NCBI GenBank assembly: GCA_030762175.1
Contig: CM060831.1
Span: 137,682,001 to 137,746,000 of the forward strand
Direction: 5' to 3'
Length of the DNA: 64,000 bases
From: Metallyticus violacea
Taxonomy: Eukaryota; Arthropoda; Insecta; Mantodea; Metallyticidae
A model generated the notes under the pieces. It did no database searches. It was given only the letters and a program-made list of their open reading frames with translations, and was not told where the DNA came from. The position numbers were made by a program, and so were the translations under genes. Positions 12,401 through 24,400 of this stretch are shown here, piece by piece. Position 1 is the first letter of the stretch, and the number at the start of each line of letters is the position of its first letter.

Positions 12401-15400
12401 AAGTCAATAAGGTACAGACTCATGAGTCTGAAGTTTTATTCCCACCAGAAGGGATTTTTTCCATGTTTTCCTCAATCCTCATAAATGGCAAATGCTGGGA
12501 AAGTATCTTAAATTTAGGCTTGGAATGCTTTCTTCCTTCAAATAAAGTCTTTCCTAATTTATCATTTCATCTCATGTATTACCAGTGACCATTGTCTGTG
12601 ATGCCACAGTTTTTAAAATGGGCATTAAACACCATTAAAAAATTGAAATCATTTTATGATATAGTCGAACTACACACTCTTATGCTTCACTTACTTGTCA
12701 CTATTGTAGACCGGTTTCGAGAACAGTTGTTCTCATCATCAGTTCAAATCTCCGACTCATAATTGAAATATAATTTATCTATATATAATCTATATTTAAT
12801 TTATAATTTTATATAATTTATAAATATATATAAAATGATTTCAATTATATGATTGGCTTCACTGTGAATGTTCCAATTAACATTTTTAACCATTAAAAAA
12901 ACCTTAATGTAATATTTTTGGTAGATATACACATAAAATGCCAAGCTTTATTTTATAAGAATACAACAATGAAAAATGTATTTTGTTTGGACTGTTTAAA
13001 GCTGAAGAAGCATGTACAGTATGGTGTTATAAGCGCAATGGGGGCTCTAAAAGTCGGGGTTGGACATTTCCAGATGGTACAGCATGCCAAAGTCATCGTT
13101 CACGTTATGGCAAATCCATGTACTGCATTAGTGGTAGATGTGAGGTAAGTGAATTTTTCATTTCTATATAGGTATTTACAATCTCTACAAAAAAGTTATA
13201 TATTTCAAAGAGCAGTCTTTCCATTCAATTTTAAACCATTGTTAATTATTCATCTGCCATACCATCATTGTATCAGGTTTCTCTTTCATAATGAGTGCAA
13301 GCCTCAAACTAAAGTATGTAGCCTTTATGTACAATATATTTCATATAAACTATTTTCCATCAGCAGACATGTTATTGTCTACTAATACTGGGTTATTGAC
13401 AATGAAGTCAAGCTCTCTTTAGCTCCAAATTTTTTTTTACATGTACAGGGTATTTAGTAGAATTGGCTAGACATTGCTGAAGATGGTCCTGATTGAGCTA
13501 TTTTTAAGATTGCACAGTGGGCAGAATGGTGAAGAAATCAGTTCAATTTCATTCTAATTCCTCATCAATCATGACCAATAATTACTTAGGAACTGCAACT
13601 GCATTTTTCCATGGGTAATGAGGAATAAGACCAGCTCCTTAGTCTTGTGGAAATCCCACCAGGATGTCCTCCCTGACTAAGGTTTTTTCTAGGTTTTCCT
13701 CAGTCCTCATAAATGGCAAATGCCAGGAAGGTACCCTAAACTTAGGCCTGGAATGTTTCCTTCCTTAAAAATAAATTCTTTCCCAATTTATCATTTCATC
13801 TCATGTATCATCGCTGTCCATCACCTGTGGTACCTCTGTAGTAAAAACGGGCATTAAACACCATTCATTCATCTTGAAAAGAAATTTGCTCTTGTTTATC
13901 TTCTTTGCAGAGATTTTCTAATTATTCACACTTTTCCCAACCTTTTTACGTTTCCATGTGATCATAAAATATCAAGGTATTCATCTGGAGATACATCAGT
14001 ACAGACAACACTGGGACATTTAAACTCAATGTTTAAAAGTAACAGTAGCAAAAAAACCATACTGTCATGGGTGGCCAAGGTCATTAAGATGTTGACTTGT
14101 GAGCACGAGGTCTGGTGTTTGATTCCCACCAGGACTGTTCTTCCTGACTGAAGTTTTTCCAGGTTTTTCTCAGTCCTCATAAATGGCAAATGGGAGGTAC
14201 CCTAAACTTCCTTCCTTAAAACAAAAGATCCTTTCCCAATTTATCATTTCATTTCAAGTATCATCAGTATTCACCTTGTGATGCCTCAGTAGTTAAAACA
14301 GGCATTAAACACTATTCAAACAAAAGAAATAACATTAGACTGTTTTCTTTCATTTGTATGGCTATGAACTAAACAGTGCCATGTACAAGATGCATTACGG
14401 CTTTAGCAAACTCTACAAATGCATACATATGTCTAGTTTTGCAGAGTTTCAGGCATTTTACACTTAAACAACATTTATAGTTGTGGAGTTTTGATTAAAC
14501 ACTTGAATTAAAAGCTGACTACCAAATTCTGTAGTAAATATATGTAATTCCAAAAGTGCAGATGTTGGTTATTTACAAAGTGGTCCTCAGTTTAGAGTTT
14601 AGCTGGCTAACAAATAGTTTTTAATTTTTGCAAAATTTTTGATGACATATTTAAATGATTCACAGAATTTATGTATAAGAATAGTATGCGGTAAATGTGC
14701 TGCCATAGTAACTGATTTACGAGTTCTTTTTTGTTTACTGAATCTTGTCATAGACTTCATCTTTAAAATTACTTTTTTGCACATATTTTTGGGACATAAA
14801 ACATTTGGATAAAACACAGTAATAGTTGTTGAAAGCTAGAACCATTGCTGTGCTGCAAGTTCCCAACAAGGAAGATTTACCGCTGACCATTTGACTTTCA
14901 CATATAATTCATTTGTATATTAAAAATTAATGAAAAACTTTGTTTATTCAGTATTCAGACTAGCAGTCAGTAATAATAATACTATTTGCTCACTTACATG
15001 CTTAAAACACAGAACATGTTTCAAGAGCATGTGCCGTCATGCTCCCTCAGTAATAGACTAATGACAGGATAGTTCACTTAAACAGTCTAATGATAGGGAA
15101 CTAAAAGTTCATGATGATGTCTTTATTTTTTAGAATAAATATGTTTGGCAGTCTAACAATTTTGGCTCCCTATTAATATCATGACTTTTAAACCAGAAAT
15201 ATGCTCTAATTGCAGATTTTTCCATTTGTTTTTATTTAATATTTCTGAAATGTTCTTAAAACTCACCCTTGGGCTCATATTAATATTAGTATATTAATGT
15301 TAATACAGGAGTTTATCTGTGATGATGAGCACTATGAGACAGCTGCAACATTTAGTCTACGCTCAGAACTATGTACTAGAGCTTCCTCACGCTTACAAAT

Positions 15401-18400
15401 TCGCAGCAAGAGTCGGCGTCGAGATGTACCACAATACCAAAGACGATGGAGTCCTGCCAGTGGTTGTCATTTTAACTGTCTTGCACCAGGGAGAGGGCTA
15501 CGTCTGGTTGTGGCAAGAGATGCCAAATGTGAATTAGGAGAGAACTGTGAACCTGGTGGCAGCATTTCTTCTGTCCAGCTATGTGAACCAGATCAGCTAG
15601 TAAGCCCTTTCTTAAGAATATGTGCTTTAATTCAGCATGATAAGAAATGCAATTTCATATGTATATTCTTTAACATCTAGATCTAATTCTAGTGACCTGG
15701 TGTACATCAGTTCATAGTATTTTGCTTGTTGCAGAGAAATTTTAACACTTCAAATCCAATGTTTAGGTCATGCTGACCTAAACACTAATCACTTCACTAT
15801 GAAATATATCACCATTCAGATTGTTTTTGCAGAGGAGATGTTATATACTTCCAGTAGTCATTACCAGACATCTTTAAATTTTTTTCCAGAGCTGTGGCCG
15901 CTTAAAGACACCATTTGAGCATGCAAGTACTGTGTGCAGCAAATATAGAGAGCGCGTGAGACGTCTCTCTGGCTTTGGTATGCAGATTTCTCCCGTTGCA
16001 CGTAAGTCCCATCGTACATACTTATTCCTGTTTATTCAAAAAAGGCTAGTCTCTTGCACTTCAAGTTCACATAATTCTTTATTCCTTTTAAATCCAAAGA
16101 GCAGGTCCAGAAATACAGTGAGACAAAAGTATAGTAACTTGCTACTCTATATTATTGCATAAAGTGACAAACAACTAGCAGGGAAGTGCATAAGAATAAA
16201 AATTCTTTTGCATATTCCTACAGAAGTGCCAAGATGTTTATGGCACACTTAAATGACTTTCTGGCCTTCCCAACACAATTTTTGGGAGTGTAATCAAGTT
16301 AAAAAGCATGCATTGCAATAGTCTCAATAATAATTAAAAGATGCGTTTTATTTATTTTACAACTTCTTAAGCATGAAAATGTGTATTTTTAAAAGAAAAG
16401 TGCAAAAACATATCAGTCCCCGATATTCCAGATGTGGGTGTGATTACGTTTTATGATATATACTTCTACTCTCTATATGATATTAAATTGCTGTTGATGT
16501 TCATACTAGTGCTCTATTAATTTTTTTAAATGGTGTTTAATGCCTATTTTTACTACTGAGGCACCAGAGGCAGTTCTAATATCTTTAAATATGTGCTCTC
16601 ATTATTTTCAAACTGATTTATGAATGAATGGTGTTGAACGCACGTTTTTGCTACAGAGGCACCACAGGTTATGGACACTGATGATACATGAGATGAAATG
16701 ATATATTTGGGAAAGGATTTTTTTTTTATTTTTAAGGAAGGAATCATTTCAGGCCTAAGTTTAGGGTACCTCCCTGGCATTTGCCATTTATGAAGACTGA
16801 GGAAAACCTGGAAAAAACCTCAGTCAGGGAGGATGGTCCTGGCAGTATTCAAACCCGAGACCTCCCGCTCACAAGTTCGCATCTTAACGATCTCGGCCAC
16901 CCATGGCAGTCAAACTGATTTAGAATAATATATCTGTTAGAATGTTGGATCAAAAAATCGGTATTATACTACACTTGTCAAAAGCAACTGATGATAGTTA
17001 CATTAATATTTTGCTTTCTGAAGGAGTTTTAGTTATGATGTAAATAAGGTTTCAGGGCTGTCTTAAAGCAAAACATACTAACTCCTCTGAGTCTCATGAG
17101 GAGCTGTGATTGCAGAGCATTTTCAGTGCCTTTAAATCACATGAACTGAGCTCACATTGCTGCACTGCTCTATAGAGACACATGTAGCACTGTTTTTTAC
17201 TAGAGACATTACTTGTATTAACATTAAAAATAGCAGAAAAACATGATATCTAGAATTCCCACCTCTCATCGGTTTTGTATTAATCACCAGTCAGAAAAAT
17301 TGCTTTATTTTCAATGACACTTAGCCCAGAAGTTTTACTGTGGAAAATAAAAAATATGATCTGCCTAACCCATTATGTGCAAAATGTTAGTTTTTACAAG
17401 TCATTCCATCCCAGAACATAGGTGCCTCCCATAAGAGAGATTTCAATTACTAAGAAGAATTTCAAGTACACTTATTTTGCAACAGAGAACAGAGAGACAG
17501 GCAGTAAGTCCATTGCCACCAAGGCTGACCGTGTGTGAAATGAAGAGACAATAAAATTGTTTATTCTCTTCCTCCAAACACAACACAGTTCACCTAAGGC
17601 ATAAGAAAGTTCTGAAGGAAGGACAAACACCATTGGAAGAGAAAAAAAAGTTTTCATGTCAGAAAGGAATGGTAGAATATATTTACCAAATCAAACTCTG
17701 TTTCCTATCATGCAGCAGTTTGCAAGGGGTATAGAAAATTATTTATCTATTTTTAGATATCTGCATGTTCAATGCTTACATTATTTACAAACTTAAAGGG
17801 GAGGGGAAAAAAGAAAAAAACCTATTTTGTCTTTGAGTAAATGTTGTTAAATAGTTACTTGAGTTTGCAGAAATGCTAGAGTCCTCTGTTCAAGATTAAC
17901 CTACTGCCAGCAAGGACGGGGTCAGCCCTATTGGGTCGGTCCTGGTGGTGTAGTGGTAACCATACTTGCCTTCTAAATCCAAGATTATGGGTTCAAACCT
18001 GGCCAGAATTGATGGATTTTTTCAGGCGTAAAAATCCTAAGTATGACTTCCTTCTGAAGGGAAGTAAAGCCGTGGATCCTGTGTCGCAGATTTATGGCAC
18101 GAAAAAGAACCTCAAGCCTGAAAGAAGAGGCCTCTGAGCAAAATTTGTTCGCCATTTCACACTCTGAATAGAATGGGATGCTGATGAGCTGAGATGTTAA
18201 AGAGCGTCCGTAAATAAATAAACAAATAAAAAAAAAACCCTGGTAGTCTACGATAGTTGCCTTCTGGCCCCAAGGTCACGGGTTCAAACCCAGCGAGGGT
18301 TGATGGACATTTTGTGGCATAAAAATCCTAAGTATGGCTTTCTCCAGAAGAGAAGTAAAACTGTTGGTGCCAAGTCATAGATTCACAGAACATAAAAGAA

Positions 18401-21400
18401 CCTTAAGCATGAAAGAAGAGGCCTCTGAGCAAAATTTATTAGCCATTTCATGCAGTGAATGACCAAAGATGTTAAACAGTATCTTTAAATAAACCAAATT
18501 AAAGAGGAGGGGGAATAAAAATGTGTAGCTGTGCAAAAAATATAGGCTTGCTTTTTATTGCTGAACTGTTTTGAGGTGTACCATTCTAAATTATCATACT
18601 AAACTGATTTTCTTATAATTTTATTGCCCATGCAAATAGAGAAAACTATATCCTTCCACATCTCTTTTCCCTGATTGGCTAAAATTGTTTGAGCCATAGG
18701 TGTGGTTTGTCAATCATGTGGCACAACCTAACAGATGACTTAGTTGACAGGATTATTAAAACCTAGAATAGTTAACTGTGTTAACAAACAAATCAAAGAC
18801 CTTTTCTCTTCTTTCCATGAGCAAGGTCAACGGACAAACAAATGCCGTAATCAGGTTGCATATGCCCATGTTATCATGAAACAAGCTTTAACGGTTAACC
18901 TGAGTAGTAACCTTCCACTTAAAATTCACCTGCTACCTAATACTGCATTGCATGAACTCCAGATGCATCAAACCGCCACAGGTGGCCGAGGTCGTTAGGC
19001 ACAGACTCGTGAGCGGGAGGCCTGGGGTTCGAATCCCACCAGGACCGCCCTCCCTGACTGAGGGTTTTTCCAGGTTTTCCTCAGTCCTCACAAATGGCAA
19101 ATGCCGGGGAGGTACCCTAAACTTAGGCTTGGAACATTTCCTACCTTAAAAAAATCCTTTCCCAATACATCATTTCATCTCATGTATCATCACTGTCCAT
19201 CGCCTGTGGTGCCTCAGTAGTAAAAACGAGCATTAAACACCATTCAAAAAAAAAAAGAAAAGAAAAGAAAGAAAGAAAGGAAAAAAGATGAATCAATGCT
19301 GTCATACATCGTACTTTATGCACTATTGAAAAAATAACTTCCGGAGTACTTTTAATTGTAAAAACATAAGTTATTACTTAACAACTAATTTGTATCGCAA
19401 AAAGTGGTTCTGTTTCCATTAGACAATGATGGGTGGAGCACCTGGAACTGTTGACATTCAGTATTTTTGATTGATTTATTTATAAATGCTCTTTAACATC
19501 TGAGGTCATCAGCATCCCATTCAACTCAGGGCCTGAAACGGCCGACAAATTTTGCTCAGAGGCCTCTCTTTCAGGCTTGAGGTTCTTTATCGTGCCGTAA
19601 ATGTACGACACGGGATCCATGACTTTACTTCCCTTCCGAAGGAAGCCATACTTAGGATTTTTACTCCAAAAAAATCCATCGGTCCTGGCTGGGTTCCAAC
19701 CCACAATCTTGGGTTTAGGAGATTGACATTCAGTGTAAGGTAAAGAGAAATGCAGCATGGAGGTACATATTTGGCAAGTTAACAGTTTTCTTGCTTTTCA
19801 TGCGCTTTCGAAATTTTATCTTTTATCATGATTCATATATAAACATGCTTTTCACAACCCTCTGAAACTATATTAAGATATATAAATGTGATTTCTGTGA
19901 CCTAGGTTGAGTATAAATATGATACCAATGGGTTTAGAATATTATTCATCCTGCATGCCTTAGGAAAATATACAATGTACAGTTTACATAACTATTAGTG
20001 ATGGCATTTCTTAACTCCAAAGAGTTCAGACACCCTTTGTAGAAGACATTTTTTGTACAATCTTACAGAGAGATGAGTAGGAGAAATAATGAATTATTAT
20101 ACTGCCTTACAGAGGATCCAGATCGTCCTTGTCGTGTGGCCTGTCAAGACGATGAGGTGAATCACCGCTTTTATTTAGTGAATGGAGAAGATGGCTGGTT
20201 TCCATTTGGTACAGACTGCAGCAGAGGAATGTCTAATAAGAAAGCTTACTGCATCAGTGGCAAATGTTTGGTAATGTTCTTTCCCATGTTAACACTGTAA
20301 TGCAATACACTCATAGAATTCAAGGGGAAGAATAACAAGGCTTTAATTATTGTTTAATCATTAAATTAAATGTGTTTATAGGGTAGGAACACCATTCTTA
20401 CAACATTCAACATGAATGAATGTAAAGATAGCCAATATACAGTTCACACTGCAGTTATGTTTAAGCCTACTTTGAACAAACTCCTACATTGGGATTTTGC
20501 TCATAAGATATGTTATTAAACTATCAAACAAAGCAGGTTTGCTCAGGTAGTAACACTTAGGACTTGCATTCAGGTCCTGAGTTCAAAATCCTTGCAGCCG
20601 GTCATCTTGATATTGGATTTTGTTGTGGTTTACCCTGGTTGCTTTAACAAATATTGGGATGGATTTATCCTTTCCATGAATTTCCTGCTCTTCTATTTCA
20701 TATTATTTCATTCTATTAGTTCTGTTACAGTGTCAAAAAAGTTGGAGTGAGCTGGTGCAGTGTGAACAGTGCTTTAGCTATGAAAAGTTTCTGTCCCAGC
20801 ATCTGCTATGGAAGCTCTTCTCAGAGGCTTAAACTCATGAAAGGGGGTCTCTCTGCCAGCATTTGGATTTTCTATCTGGAAACACTGTAGGGACCTCATT
20901 CTATATCTGTGCTTCATTGTCAGCTGATCCTTGCAGCTCATTGTCTTTCTCACCTAATCCCTTCCTCCTGGAAGTGCTTGTACTGGGATGTAGGCACAAA
21001 CTGCCAGCCATTGAGCATGACTAAAATACTGAAATATCCTTCAATGTTACTAAAAATTCAATTAAATCCAATCCAAATTCTATCATATCATAGCCCATAG
21101 ACCAAAGTATCGGTCCTGGTTGTATCTAATACTTGCCTTGTAGACCCAAGACCACTGTTCAATCCCAGCCAGGGTCGATGGATTTTTTCCAGGCATAAAA
21201 ATTCTAAGTATGACTTCCTTTGGAAGAGAGGTAAAGCCATGGGTCCCATGTTATTGATATACAGCACGTAAAAGAATCTCTAGCCTGAAAGAAGACACAT
21301 CTGAACAAAATTTATTGGCCATTTCATGCCCTAAATTGAATGGGGCACTGATGACCTGAGATGTTAAAGCATTCCTAAATAAAAATAATAAAAATATATA

Positions 21401-24400
21401 TGCCAATGTTGCACATTAAACCTCCAATAATAATCACATTCAAAAGAAACAGTTACTGTTATGAACATATTTCTTATTTTCAACACGTATATTTTTAACA
21501 GTTTACTTTCAAAAATTCCCAGAACATTTATAAGAAAAATTTTGCACCTGATAATACCAATTAAATAGATTGATGTATGAGAATTAAAATTTTAGCAATA
21601 AAAGCATAAACTGTAAAGCTTTAACTAAACAGATTACTACGTATACTTCCTTATAGGAATTTGGCTTTGACGATACTCCTCTATACGAAGCAGAGTTCAC
21701 TTTGCCACTGCTTGCTCGGCTCAAGCGAAGTCTGATATACAATGCAACTACTATTGTGAGGACTACTTTGGACAAGGCAACATTGGAACACATTGTAGCA
21801 CAGCTGAATCTTACAGGTATGCTTCAATTTTATCAATGTAGCAGAATAAATACAGTTTCAATTATCTAATGTTTCATATAATTCAAAACAGAAACAGGAT
21901 TGCAGTCAATGAACAGCTGGAGATCACAATATTTACAAAGAGATGTGTTTGATTAGCTGGGAAGGGATGGAGAGAAAGACAGATAATGCTGAATGTACAT
22001 GAAAGCTGTCACAACAGGAATGTGGCTGTATCATTAATGTCATGGAGGTGCAGGATGAAGCAAACCCTTCTGGCATTGTTCTCAAACATAGTCAGATAAT
22101 TAAGTCAGAAGAACCAAGATAGATTTAGAAACAAAGAATACTAGAAATATAATTATGTTTATTGTTAAGAACACAATATAAGTTCATTGTCAAGTAATGG
22201 AATATAAATTGGGGGAAAAACATATGGTAAAAATCTGTTTCATTTCTCTTTCCATATAAGTTTATGATAATCCAAGGTAGTCTTGGTGCCTTCAGCTCAA
22301 ACTATTGAGACTCTGTTGTACATTTAACAACTGCAGAGCACATGCTTTTGGCTAGATTTGAGGATCTAGTTATAAGTGAATTATGTTTTTAGCATTTGGT
22401 TATGTAAGATTGGTTGCTAGTGTCATTGGGGTTGCTGATATTTATAATTTTTTTTCCCTAGCTTCCCAATAAAGAGCTTCCAAATTATTTTTCATTTGTT
22501 TGATGCTATCAAGTTGCTGCATTTCAGTAAATGTTCTTTGTTTAAGATAGTATTCATGTCCTTACACAATGGGCAATGTTTGTCCTTGACTAATTTCATC
22601 CTGAAGAGATGTTCTGACAGCCTATCATGCCTAACAATTACGTGGAATTGGGCAACTCCAATTTTTCTTGGTTTCAATAAAAGTTGTTTGGAAGTCTTTA
22701 GATCTACATATGATTTTCCTTTAAGTTTTTGTTGTTCTTGTTCGGTTATTAATCTTTTTATGAGTTTCAATTTAGAAGGATGTTCTAGTTTGAAAGATGG
22801 TTTTAATTTTATGGTGGCTCCTGTTTTTGCTAAAGTATCAGCAATCTTGTTCCCCTTTAATCCCACATGGTTTGGGACCCATTGTAAAACTATTTCTATA
22901 TTTGTGATCTGGATTGTATGATATAGTCTTCTTATTTAATTTATAGTGTATGTTGACGGGTAACTGTAATTCATTATACTTTGTAATGCTGCTTTAGTCA
23001 CTTAAGATAATATTTATTTACATTAGGTCTCTACAGTAGATTTTCTAATCCTGCTCTATGGCCATTATTTAGCCATCAAAATTGTTACCATAGTTAAGGT
23101 ATATATTGAGAATATGGCTGTATAATGTGATTAGTACTTTAATAATGACAAAATATTAACCCATATATTAGAAGCAGTATTTTAGCGCCACTTTATTTAT
23201 ACTTAAAAGTCTTTAGAGTGACTATATATAAAGGTGGCCAAATGAAACTTGGCAGAAGGCATTAAAAGGAAAAACAATGTAATGATTAGAGCCTCGATTT
23301 ACAGTAACATGTCCATTTTAATTGGTGATTGTCAGAAAAGATCTAAGTGTACAAAAATTATATTCCTGAACTACCAAACACTATGGAATTTTTTTCTTTT
23401 TATTTATTGTCACTTTGACTACATTCCTTTCCTTGCAACATCTGTAGTTCATGAATGTGAGTACTGTAGGTGTTTGGATTAATGAAATGGATTAATGATG
23501 GCACTTTTTGGTTTATTTATTGTCACTTTGACTGCATTGGTCTTCTCACAATATCTGTAGTACATGAAAGTGAGTCTGTTAATGTAGGTCTATAGTCTTT
23601 TGGGATTAATGAAATGAATTAATGATAGCGCAAATGAGCTCCAAGTTCTTGGCATCTTAAAGCTACCTGGCATTCACCTTCTCAGAGTAAAGAACAACTC
23701 TGAAAAAAACTTTACCCAGACAGTTTGATCTGACTCAGACCTCCAAAATAGTAGTTGCAAATGGTAGACAATGGAAGTGGTCAGGGAAGGCTTTATAATG
23801 GCCTTTTTTTGTACTGCTATTTCACATATTCTACCTTTTTTTGTAATTATTTTCTAATTTTTGCAAACTTTCTGTTATTGTAGTTTATTGCTTCTTTGGC
23901 AGGAATAAGAAACATTGATTGTTCCAATGCAGCTATTGTATAGGACGTTTTCTGAGTTTTTCCCAAATGCTAATTTCTTTGATTTAATTTTATGTCATCT
24001 AAACACTCTTAGTGTTTAGTTCCATATATCATTTTTTAAATAAGTTAATTTCTTTCTTTAATTCACATTCCAGATTACAATTTACAGTTCCTTTTCCTTT
24101 TCCTTTCCAGACATTAAAAACAACACATATCTCCAGATCGGGATGAGATGTTTCATGTGTTAAAAAAAGGTTTGATAAACCCTGCCAGTCATGAATGCCC
24201 TTTATCCAGGCAAATTTCAAAAATGCTGAACTCCTGTTAGCAAATAACCGGCATAGCTCACAATAAACAAAGTTTCATTTTCTAGAATAACAGAGTCATT
24301 CTCTTGTCATTCTTAACCCAGATTTTATTAATTTTTCCAAGTAGTTAATGGAGAAACATCCATTATTTTGCTTAGGATCTTTAAGAAATGGACTTTGGGG

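Noticed and set aside
18973..19040. A functional tRNA gene (exact box B, cloverleaf-like head)
   Set aside because: No acceptor-stem closure, the same body follows in every copy, and there are at least eight diverged copies: it is a SINE head.
22496..22921. + strand open frame of 141 codons
   Set aside because: Antisense to the LINE RNase H fragment, which has recognisable motifs on the - strand.
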